DNA of 64,000 nucleotides from Salinisphaera sp963835375 (GTDB lineage: Bacteria; Pseudomonadota; Gammaproteobacteria; Nevskiales; Salinisphaeraceae), in the NCBI GenBank assembly GCA_963835375.1, contig CAWIGB010000015.1:1-64000 (forward strand), written 5' to 3'. The notes under the pieces were generated by a model, which was not told the DNA's origin, made no database searches, and was given only the letters and a program-made list of their open reading frames with translations. The position numbers were made by a program, and so were the translations under genes. Numbering within the stretch: the stretch's first letter is position 1; the number at the start of each line of letters is the position of its first letter. Below are positions 37,147 to 46,286 of this stretch, piece by piece.

Positions 37147-37608
37147 TTCGGCCCGGAGCTGCCGGGAGACACCGTGCCCTCGATGCAAGGGGTGGAGCAT
37201 GTCTCTTCGTTTCCGCCAGCCGGCCGGGCGAACCAAGGCCATGTTCATGACGCATGGGCCGGGATGCAGGCACGCTTAACGTTGTTGCCGTGCGCATCGC
37301 GGGCGCGGTGCGACGGTCGAGCAAGCGCGCGATCGGCCGTGTCGTGCGCCGCAGCAATGCGGAGCCCACCGGCTGCTGTTCGCCGGGCTCGGCATTCGAG
37401 GCCGGTCGAGGCTGTCGAGCCAGCCGTGATCGCTCGGGCGAACGCGCTCGGCGCGTCTGGGAGGGGGCGATACCGTGCTGGCAGCGTACGATCATCTATC
37501 GCGATCCGGCGGCCCGCATCGGCCGTTTTACAACCGACGAGCATGCCGGCGGGTGCCGGACGCCCGCCGGCGTGCTTATTCCTTCAAACCATCCGACGAG
37601 GTGTTTCC
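37147..37608. other. 460-bp intergenic region, no gene seen
   Basis: No coding character detected. The region lies between two genes on the same strand and has no clear terminator hairpin with a T run. Confidence 0.4.
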
Positions 37609-37926
37609 GTGGACGAACAGACCCGTATCGAAGTCGAGGCCGCGGCGTTCCGCGATCTGCTGGCGCATCTGGGTGAGCGAACCGATGTGCAGAACATCGA
37701 CCTGATGAATCTGGCCGGCTTCTGCCGCAACTGCCTGGCCAAATGGTATCGCTCCGAAGCCGAGCGACGGGGCGTGGCCCTGGATTACGAGCAGGCGCGC
37801 GAACGCGTCTACGGCATGCCGTATGCCGAGTGGAAGGATCGCTACCAGGTCGAGGCGAGCGCCGCACAGAAGGCACAATTCGAATCCAGCGCCTCGGGTC
37901 ATGCCGATACCAGCGGCGGTCAGTAG
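37609..37926 (+). CDS. DUF1244-family protein
   Basis: A 105-residue protein from GTG 37609. The block RTDVQNIDLMNLAGFCRNCLAKWY followed by VYGMPYAEWKDRYQ is the DUF1244 signature, conserved in alpha- and gammaproteobacteria and containing a CxxC pair. Function is unknown. Length and start agree with the family. Confidence 0.88.
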   Translation: MDEQTRIEVEAAAFRDLLAHLGERTDVQNIDLMNLAGFCRNCLAKWYRSEAERRGVALDYEQARERVYGMPYAEWKDRYQVEASAAQKAQFESSASGHADTSGGQ

Positions 37927-38046
37927 ACGAACATCGGCCCTGCGCCCGGCGGTCGCTGCGAGGGGCCGGAGGGTGCTGCCCGGTCCACCGATGTCGAGCG
38001 CCGCGGCCTGCACGCTTGCGTGGTTACTCGCGATGAACCTGCCGTG

Positions 38047-38551
38047 TCAGATCAATCGGCCTTGCATGTTCGGAACCGCCTGATCTTCATGCTGCAGCAG
38101 CCACCGCTTGCGCTCGATGCCGCCACCGTAGCCGGTCAGTGAGCCATCGGCGCCGATCACGCGGTGGCAGGGCACGATGATCGGGAGTCGGATTGCGGCC
38201 GTTGGCGAGACCGACGGCACGAGCGGCTCCGGGCGAGCCGATGCGGCGCGCGAGTTCACCGTAGTTTTCGGTGTGCCCGAACGGAATTTCTGTCAGTGCG
38301 GCCCAGACCATCTTCTGGAAGGCCGTGCCGGCCGGCGCCAGCGGCAGGTCGAAGGTCGTGCGCCGGCCCTCGAAGTAGGCATCGAGCTGACGTCGGACTT
38401 CGGCGAATGCTGCATCGTCCCGTTGCCAGCCGGCGTCGTCGAGGCGCGCATGGCGCTGTTCTTCCATCGTCAACGAAAACAGGGCGTTGCCGTCACCGAC
38501 CAGCCGCAGTCGCCCGATCGGGCTGTTCATATGGGATACATAGGTGGGCAT
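38047..38551 (-). CDS. ogt: Ogt: O6-methylguanine-DNA methyltransferase, one frameshift
   Basis: Suicide DNA methyltransferase that removes O6-alkyl groups from guanine. The N-terminal domain (THVSHMNSPIGRL-type start) is followed by PFGHTENYGELARRIG. After a +1 shift near 38188 comes the active-site IVPCHRVIGADGSLTGYGGG, whose Cys accepts the alkyl group. Length is about 167 residues, normal for Ogt. Its ATG 38551 lies two bases after the stop of the upstream Ada/AlkA gene, so the two form a repair operon. Confidence 0.9.
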
Positions 38552-38555
38552 GTCA

Positions 38556-40003
38556 TCAACCTCCTGATGCTGCTGCGGACCACAGTCGCATGGCCGCGTA
38601 GGCGCGCCACGGGCGCCATGCCCGCGAGATTTCGTCGACTTCGCTTCGCGCGCTGCACGCCGAGCGCGCGGCGCAATGCCAGATCGCCGGTCGGTATCGC
38701 GTCGGGATCGCCCAGAGCACGCATGGCGATGTATTCCACGCTCCACGGGCCGATACCCGGCACCGCGGCCAACCGGGCGCGCGCAAGGGCCGGGTCGGCA
38801 CCCGGGGAGAGCGCCAGCCGACCATCCGCGACGAGACGGGCGACCGCGAGAATCGTTTCCGCGCGCCGGCGCGGCACGCCACAGGCTCGAACGCACTGTA
38901 GCGGGGCGGCGGCCACGGCCTCGGCCGTGGGCGGAAGGTGGGTCAGACCATCGAAAGGCGTCACGATGCTCTGGCCGAATGCCTGGACGAACCGGCCGTG
39001 GAGCGTGGACGCGGCGGCCACGCTGATCTGCTGGCCGAGAATCGTGCGCAGCGCGAGATCGAAGCCATCGACGGCACCGGGGATACGCAGTCCCTCTGCC
39101 GGGACGATCGCGCGCCCCAGATGGCCATCGTGATCCAGATGTTCTGCGATTCGGCGTGGGCTGGCATCGAGATCGAACAGATGACGCAGGCGCGCCCGCA
39201 GCGCTGGCCACGCCGGCAGCAGCCTCGGGGCGACATCGATCCGCAATTCGGCCCGCGCCTCATCGGCACGCGCGGCGATCCATCCGAGGTGGGAGCCGAT
39301 GCGGATCGTGCGCCGATAGGTCCCGTCGACGAACTGCTCGGTACAGGGAGTGGCGCGTGCCGCCAGAAAAGTCGCCAACGCGTTCCAGGCGAAGGGTGGC
39401 CGATATCCGAGTCGCAGCACGGCTGCGTCGCCCGCGGTCGTGGCCCGGGTATGGCGGAGTCCGGTAGGGCTGAGTCGATAGCGCTTGCGAAACAGGGCGT
39501 TGAATCGGCGCACGCTGGAAAAACCGCTGGCGAAGGCGACGTCTGCCGCGCTCATTGAGGTCTCGGTGAGCAGCTGCTTGGCCAGCAACAGTCGACGCGT
39601 CTGCGCCAGCTCGATCGGCGTCACGCCGTAAGCCTGTTTCACCAGGCGCCGCAGCTGGCGCGCCGTGACGCCGAGTTCGCTCGCCAGTGCGTCGACGGTG
39701 AGTTTCCGACAGGGCGCCGGCTTCGATACGGATAAACGCGAGGTCGGCGATGCGCCGGCTGGCGTCCATCGGCGCTGCGCCCGGCGCGAGTTCGGGTCGG
39801 CAACGCAGACAGGGACGAAAACCCGCCGCTTCCGCCTCAGCGGCCTGCGTGAAGAAGCGGCAACGATCACGCCCGGGCAGCCGTACCGTACAGACGGGGC
39901 GGCAATAGATGCCGGTGGTCGATACGCCGACAAAGAACAGCCCGTCGAACCGTCCGTCGCGGGCGGCGAGCGCGGTATAGCAGCTGTCGACGTCGAGTTT
40001 CAT
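38556..40003 (-). CDS. Ada-AlkA fusion: methyl-phosphotriester/AraC domains plus 3-methyladenine DNA glycosylase, two frameshifts
   Basis: About 480 residues. The N-terminal Ada zinc domain has Cys ligands in GIYCRPVC and FRPCLRCR. An AraC-type helix-turn-helix follows (LGVTARQLRRLVKQ, FSSVRRFNALFRKRY), then an AlkA helix-hairpin-helix glycosylase with ILGQQISVAAASTL, VPGIGPWSVEYIAMRALGDP and the catalytic Asp in IPTGDLALRRAL. +1 shifts lie near 39735 and 38640. The protein should respond to methylation damage and repair alkylated bases, as in Ada-AlkA proteins of other bacteria. It is translationally close to ogt downstream. Confidence 0.88.
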
Positions 40004-40179
40004 GCAGCCAGTCTAGAGCCGGCGCCGCGCCACGTCTCGCCGTTTTCGGACATGGATGTCGCGCGCATATGGGTGGGCGGGCCGGCTGTCGCAGGCGATG
40101 CGTCGGGCAGGGCGCCGGTATCCAAAGGCCCTGGCGGAGACGGGTCGGGTCTGTCGCCAAAGGGCCCGTGCTTCGATCG

Positions 40180-40657
40180 CTACAGTTGTCGCTGCATGAT
40201 GGTGACGTGCTCGCCTCGGTAGGTCACCGTTTCCTGAGGTTGCCATCCCAGCCGCGTATAGAGGTGCTGCTGGTCCGGCGTATAAAGATGGAACGTGCCT
40301 GAGCCCGGCCTCGCGGGCCTCCTGTTCGACGCGGGCGACCAGGGCCGAGGCGATGCCTTGGCCACGGGCCGCCGGCTGGACGAAGACCGAGGCGAGCCAG
40401 GGGGTAAGTGCGGGGCGTATGGTCATGTCCTGGGCGACCAGGCTGGCGGTGCCCACGGCCCGTTGGTCGAGTCTGGCGACGAAGATGGATGGCACGCCGC
40501 CGGGGCCGGCGTTGTCGCGGATTTCGCGAAGCCAGGCGTCGCCATCCATCTCCGGGTTGAGATGGCCCCAGGTGTCGTAGGTCCAGTCGGAAACGGTGGC
40601 GGCGAGTGCATCGTCTGGCGCGAGGCGTTCGATGCGGATGCCGTGGTTCGGGTTCAT
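40180..40657 (-). CDS. GNAT-family N-acetyltransferase, one frameshift
   Basis: About 157 residues. The acetyl-CoA-binding segment is VFVQPAARGQGIASALVARVE (Q/RxxGxG/A pattern). After a +1 shift near 40297 the C-terminal LYTPDQQHLYTRLGW is typical of GNAT proteins. The start ATG 40657 begins MNPNHGIRIERL. The substrate is unknown. The 176 bp to the GGDEF gene upstream hold no gene. Confidence 0.8.
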
Positions 40658-40833
40658 GGAGATGGCGTCGAGCGTGCAAGGCACCGATTGTCGCGTATTC
40701 GCGATGCGTCCGTCGCGGCCGAGAGGGATGGCGAGGGCGGTGCGCCATACCCGCCTCGGCGCGTGGCGGAGCGCCCGCGATTCCTCGGGCGTCGCTCGGC
40801 TTTTGCACTCGGTTTTGTCCGTCGTGCGGGTGG

Positions 40834-42368
40834 TCAGGAATCGGACGAAGCCGTCGATTGCCGCCGTGCCTGTTTTTCCTGGTACATCGCCGCGTCGGCG
40901 TGCGCCACGAGAGCGATCACCGATTCGTCCTGATCCTGCTGTACCGCAATGCCGATGCTCGGCCCCGGGTATTCGATATCGGTCCCGTTGAGTTGGAACC
41001 GGCCGGCCAGGCGTGCCGCCAGTCGTTCGCGCATGGGCTCGGCGGCCTCGGCCGCGTCGAGATGCGCGAGCACCACGAACTCGTCGCCGCCATATCGGGC
41101 ACAGGTTTCCTCGGTACGCGTGGCGGCCGCGAGCCGTCGCCCGAATTCGATGAGAAAGCGATCCCCCATGTCGTGCCCGTGACGATCGTTCAGTGCCTTG
41201 AAGCCGTCGAGGTCGATGAACAACACGCAGGCGCGCCCGCCGCGCCGACGCACCACGGCATCGAGCCGATTCGAGTCGCGCTCCAGGCAGCGGCGATTGG
41301 GCAGACCGGTCAGCGGATCGGCCAGACTTTGTCGCTCGAGTTCTTCGTATGCACGTCGCAGATGAGTGTCGAGATGCTCGCGCGTCGCGAGCAGCGACAG
41401 ATGCAGGGTCAGGCTTTGCATCGCCTGGCGCATGGCCTGGTCGTCGACAAAGGATTCGCCTGCCCGGATCAGCAGAGCCTCCAGCGGAACTCGCCTTCGT
41501 ACAGGGCGCTGGCGAGCCCGACGCTGTGGCATTCGTCGCTCGATGAAGCGCTCGGCACCACAGGTCGCCCAGCCCGGCTGGCCGCGCCGCCACCAGCCGG
41601 CGCCGTCTATCGTGTCGTCATCATGGCAGCCTCGTTGGGCCCACTCGTACATGGTGCGTCGTGCGGTTGTCGGCGAGGCTGTCGCTCGTGATGGCATCGA
41701 TTTCGGCATCCGGGACGAGTGCTCGCAGCCGCGCTGCGCATTCGCCCAGGGCGGGTTCCAGGGCAAGCGCCCGTGCACAGGTCTGGCCGATGTCGGACAG
41801 CGCGGCGAACAGGGCAGCGCTGCGCTCGGCGGTCCGAGCCCGGCCGCGCTCGGCTGCCGCCGCGCGTTCACGCTCGATCTGGCCGGCCAGAAACTGCGCG
41901 AACATGTCCATGAGGTCGAGAATCTCCGCCGGTACATCATGCGACGTGGCGCTGATGCCGCAGAGTGTGCCCACGAGTTCGTCGTCGCGAACACGGACCG
42001 GGGTGACGACATAGGTCTTGATGCCCAGCTCGCGTGCGGCCGCTGAATCGGGCCAGCGTCGCGGGACGTCGGTCTCGACGCGGACATGCTCATCCAGAGC
42101 GCGACGACAAAGCGTGTCGTCCCAGGCCAGGTTGAACCCCTCGGTGATCCTGACGGGCGCCGCGTTGCTCGTGACGCGAATGCGTTGCCGCTGGAGCTGC
42201 CGGTCGACCTCGGTGAGGTAGACCGAATCCAGGCCGCTGATGCGCAGAAGCAGGTCCAGCAGCGGTCGGGTGAGTGCTTCGAGACTGTCGGTTCCGGCCG
42301 CCCGCTGCGTGAAGCCTGCGACCGGCGCTTGCGGCCAATGTGCGTATGGCTGCGGCTCGCCCGGTCAT
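40834..42368 (-). CDS. GAF-GGDEF diguanylate cyclase, several frameshifts
   Basis: Read through at least three +1 shifts (near 42355 and between 41450 and 41640), this is a roughly 510-residue protein. A GAF domain comes first (LLLRISGLDSVYLTEV, AWDDTLCRRALDEHV), then a linker and helical segment (LERQSLADPLTGLPNRR), then the catalytic domain with FIDLDGFKALND and ARYGGDEFVVLA, the active GGDEF form. No RxxD inhibitory site is seen in the usual place. It should make cyclic di-GMP under control of the GAF sensor. No membrane segment is present. Exact boundaries around 41450-41640 are uncertain. Confidence 0.82.
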
Positions 42369-42598
42369 GCTGACTCTTCCTTGCTACGTATTATCCCACT
42401 AGTTTAAACAGTGTTCGTTGCGGGCTCGTCAATCATCGGCCGGCAAAAACGCATTGTGGCCGGGCCTTGTCGAGCCCGATCGACGGCGCGCCAAGCCTGC
42501 TCGAACAAGCGTTTCAGCAGGATTACGGATTATCGACGATGGCGGTGCCCGCTAGCCTCGGTCGCTTCTTGAGTTGCCCCGTCCATGCAGACCCCTTC

Positions 42599-44123
42599 AT
42601 GTCCAGTTCGCGCCATACTGATTCCACCGCCTGGCTCAAGCGACCGTTTCGCGACCGTGGCATCCGGGGGGCCATGAGTGTTGTCGGGTGGCGCCGGATC
42701 GAAGTGATCGTCTTGCTGGCGGCGGTGCTGGGCCTCGATGGGGCCGACAAGAGCACGATCGGTGCCATCGCGACGAGTCTGGAAAGCGCGCTCGATATCG
42801 GCAATACGCAGATTGGGCTGCTGGTGAGTGCGTCGACCGGGATCGGTGCGCTCGCGGCGCTGCCGATGGGCACGCTGGTCGACCGGGCGAACCGCAAGCA
42901 CGTCTGGTCGACAGCGATCGTGGTCTGGTCGGTCGCGATGATCGTGAGCGCGTTCGCGCATTCTTTCGTCTGGCTGCTGATCTCCCGGCTCGGGCTGGGG
43001 GCCGTTGTGGCCACGGCGTTCCCCGCGGTCGCATCGCTGGCGGGCGATATGTTCCCGTCGTTCGAGCGTGGCCGAATATGGGGCTATCTGCTGTCGGGCG
43101 AACTGCTCGGCACGGCGGTGGGTTTCCTGGTCGCCGGCATGCTGTCCGGGCTGGTCGACTGGCGGGCGCCGTTCTGGCTGCTCGGGCTTGGTGGGGCTCG
43201 CGCTCGCGGCTGTCATTGCCTGGCGCCTGCCCGAGCCGCCCCGTAGCGGCCAGGCGCTGCTGCCGCCATATCGGCGTGGCTCGAAGCCGGTGAAAGACGA
43301 CGATCGCGAGGCGCTGGAAAAAGAGATCGATGCGTTCGACATTCCCGCTCGCGAGAGTCGCGTACTCAAGGAAAACCCGGCGGGGATGTCCTTGCGCGAG
43401 GCGTTTGCCTACGTGCTGTCGATCCGGACGAACGTGGCGCTGATCGTGGCCTCCGGTCTCGGCTATTTCTATTTCACCGGCATCCGCACGTTCGCGGTGG
43501 TGTTCGTGAGTGGTCGCTTCGGATTGAGCGAGTCGGTCGCGAGCATGACCACGGTGGGTCTCGGGCTGGGGTCGATCGTCGGCGTCATGCTGACCGGGCG
43601 CCTCGCCGACCGGCTGATCGCGCGTGACGTCATCACCGCGCGAATCGTGGTCGGCGGTGTCGCTTTTCTAATGACGGCGGGTTTCTTGCTGCCGGCTCTG
43701 GTCAGCGACATGCTCTGGGTCACGGCGCCGCTGCTGTTCTTCGCTGCAGTGGCACTGGGCGGCAGCAATCCTCCGCTGGACGCGGCGAGGCTGGATATCA
43801 TTCCGTCCCGGCTCTGGGGGCGCGCCGAGAGTATACGAACCACCCTGCGTTATGCCTTCGAGGCGATCGCGCCGCTCGCATTCGGTTATTTCTCCTCGCT
43901 GTTCGGCGGCAGTGGCGGCGCGTACGGCCCGACCACCGATACGATTCAGCAGGGCGCCCAGGGTCTGGACGATGCATTTCTGTTGCTGCTGGCCCTGCCG
44001 GCGCTGGCCGGCGTCATCCTCTTGATCGCTCGCCGCAGCTATCCGCGCGACACGGCTACGGCGTTGGCCACCGAGCACGCCGTGGCCGACAGCGAAGACA
44101 AGTCGGACGAGCGCGGCGATTGA
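42599..44123 (+). CDS. MFS transporter, one frameshift
   Basis: A major-facilitator protein of about 505 residues. It has roughly 12 membrane segments, beginning VIVLLAAVLGLDGADKSTIG, the A-motif loop GTLVDRANRKHVW between helices 2 and 3, and a central loop of charged residues (KDDDREALEKEIDAFD). The frame shifts by +1 near 43192 (ctcgggcttgg for ctc-ggc-ttg-g), in WLLGLVGLALAAVI. ATG 42599 is a judgement; ATG 42674 is a later option. The substrate is unknown; the last 30 residues are hydrophilic. It is divergent from the GAF-GGDEF gene. Confidence 0.85.
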
Positions 44124-44509
44124 CGCCGGGCAGGGGGACCACCGGGTTCGAATCGATGCTGCCCGCGGCTGGTCCGCTGTTCGGCCTCGATGGGCGATGT
44201 CGTCTCGGCGCCGGATTCGGCCCGGGCGTCGGATGACTTGTGTTCGGGCCGCTGGATCCCACGAAGGCCCGCAACCTCGGGCGCGGCTCGGGACATGTGC
44301 GAGCGCGTAATGGTTGATCGAGACTTCAGTGACCCCTTCCCCCATGGTCAATCGAGGACGACGGGCACAGCCTGCACCACGACAGCGGGGTCGTGATTCG
44401 GCTGAGGCGGAGCGACGACAAGACGACCGGGCTTCCGATCGCGGTCATCGATTTGCCGCCCCACTGTGAAGTGGGCCCGGATGAACAACCCACTGAAAGA
44501 TCACAACTA
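44124..44509. other. Intergenic region left of the MITE
   Basis: No coding frame with protein character. It separates the MFS gene from the MITE-like element. Confidence 0.4.
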
Positions 44510-44671
44510 GTGTCCTGTTTCGTAAGTTTCTTATCAAACGAGCGCGAGCCGTCGGCGTGGCTGGCAAGGCGCGAAACCGAGCCGTATGGTCCGGATGCGG
44601 CTGGGTTTGGCAACCCGGCCAGACGTGGTGACGGCCGCGCGCAGGGCAAGGTTACTTGCGAGACAGGACAC
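44510..44671. mobile_element. MITE-like element, 162 bp, TA target duplication
   Basis: Terminal inverted repeats of 18 bases with 16 matches (left gtgtcctgtttcgtaagt, right reverse-complement gtgtcctgtctcgcaagt) enclose a non-coding core. TA flanks both ends (44508-44509 and 44672-44673), as in IS630/Tc1-type transposition. There is no transposase in the element, so it would have been mobilised in trans. It sits exactly at the 3' end of the DedA-rhodanese gene. Confidence 0.82.
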
Positions 44672-45643
44672 TAGCCCCAACGCCTGTTGTGCGGCGGCGC
44701 ATTGGGGTCGAGCATGGGCACGCTCGTACCGACACTGTCCTGCCAGGCATCGAAGCCGCCCAGCAACGCATAGGTGTTGTGATACCCGGCGGCCTGCAGC
44801 CTGAGCGCGACCAGCGCGGCCGACACTTCATTCGGACAGGCGCAGAACACCACGATCGGCGTCTCGGCATCGATGTCGGGCATGGCCCGCCCGACCGGCG
44901 CGTCCAGCGGGATCGGGATGGCACCGGGAATGGTGTGTTCGACCACGCTGGGTTCGCGGACATCCACGATCCGCAAGTCCGGCGCTCACGGCCTGCATCT
45001 CGAGTAGTTCGTCGATATCCACCCGCGGGATCAAGCGGCTCTGCTGCAACACGCGATGACGCCGCCAGACTTTCCAGACGATGAAGAGGAACAGCGCCGC
45101 GGCGATGATGAAAATGCCCTGGATCAGATAGGTTTCGAGCCATCGGAGCGTGGCCAGGATCGCACGCTGGAAGATGATGCCAAGCACGAGGCCGGAACTC
45201 ACCCAGAGCGCGGAGCCGATGCCGTCGAACAACAGGAAGGTGAGATAGCGCGTGCGAGTCGCGCCGGCCATGAGCGTCGACAGAGCGCCGAGCCCGGGAA
45301 TGATCTTGGCCACGATCAGCAGCTTCGGCCCGACGCGCGTGTAGAGATTGCGGTTCTTGCGGATGCAGGTGTCGGGCTCGAGCGAGACGCGACAGACCTG
45401 CGCCATCGACCAGTGTCCGTAACGACGGCCGACGCCGTACCAGATGCTGTCGGCCAGCTCACAGGCGATCATCGCGATCAGCCAGACGACCATCAGATAG
45501 CCGGCGTCGCCGACCGTCAGCGATGCCAGCGATCCGGCGACCAGCAAGGCCGGGTACGAGGGCACCGGCAGGCCCATCTGCTCGGCGAAGACATTCAGGA
45601 ACAACAGCGCCAACGCACCCTGCGCCGGGTCGCCGTGGTTCAT
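44671..45643 (-). CDS. DedA membrane protein fused to a rhodanese domain, one frameshift
   Basis: About 323 residues. The DedA/SNARE-associated part (1-200) has membrane segments and the family motif AKIIPGLGALSTLMAGATRTR. After IPRVDIDELLEMQAVS, a +1 shift near 44980 leads into a rhodanese domain (LRIVDVREPSVVEHTIPGAI), with the active-site Cys in VVFCACPNEVSAALVAL and GFDAW near the end. DedA proteins support lipid and envelope homeostasis; rhodanese moves sulfane sulfur, though its role in this fusion is unknown. The stop codon tag uses the TA of the MITE junction plus the first base of the MITE. It is monocistronic and lies between two divergent regions. Confidence 0.85.
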
Positions 45644-46061
45644 GACAGTATTCCGGTCGGCGAGGTGATCATGGGGACAAGACAGCGGAGCGGGCCATAG
45701 CGCTGAAGTGCGTGCAAACCGGGGCGATTCAAGTTACCGGTGCGTTTCGAAGCCCGGGCGCCGCGCCGGTGGCTGCCAAGGCATTCGAAAGATTAGGATC
45801 AACCACGCCAGCCGCGCACGACTGTGGGCGACGGCATTTGCACCGTGCATCGGCCGATGGGCGACCCGTGGCGAGACCCGTCAAGCCGAGTCGGCTGTCA
45901 CGCTGGGAGCGCGATGCGTGCCGCACACCGGGAAGGTGGCCGCCGCGGCGCAGTGCCTGGCGCGTGGACTGCTCGCCCGGCACGAGGGCCTTTGCCGGTG
46001 GCGGCCTCGGCGTTTCGCATCGAAAGGAGCGCGCCGGAGACATCGGCCGCAAACGGCAGGC
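45644..46061. other. 420-bp intergenic region, no gene seen
   Basis: No recognisable gene, palindrome or tRNA. It probably contains the leftward promoter of the DedA-rhodanese gene near its left end. Confidence 0.4.
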
Positions 46062-46090
46062 AAAAGAAAAGCCGCTGAAAAACAGCGGCT
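46062..46090 (-). terminator. Rho-independent terminator of tRNA-Leu
   Basis: Perfect stem agccgctg/cagcggct around an aaaaa loop. On the minus strand it is followed by ttttctttt. It lies 12 bp downstream of the tRNA. Confidence 0.9.
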
Positions 46091-46102
46091 TATCTCTTTA
46101 TC

Positions 46103-46189
46103 TGGTGCCGAGGAGAGGACTTGAACCTCCACGAGCGTTAGCTCACTAGCACCTGAAGCTAGCGCGTCTACCAATTCCGCCACCTCGGC
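46103..46189 (-). tRNA. tRNA-Leu (CAG anticodon)
   Basis: An 87-base class II tRNA with a long variable arm. The acceptor GCCGAGG pairs with CCTCGGC and is followed by an encoded CCA (46103-46105 on the plus strand as tgg). The anticodon stem is GCTAG/CTAGT with loop TTCAGGT, so the anticodon is CAG, reading CUG. The T arm contains GGTTCAAGTCC. It is divergent from rnr by 97 bp. Confidence 0.95.
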
Positions 46190-46286
46190 TGCGGAGCGCG
46201 TAATTTAGGCGCCATCCCGATGTTTGTCAATAACGATTTCTGCGGTTTGGTCTTTGCGGTATCGTGACGCCTTATGGAGAAATATT

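Noticed and set aside
46000..46200. Possible prophage or island attachment at tRNA-Leu
   Set aside because: No repeat of the tRNA 3' end and no integrase were seen within the window.
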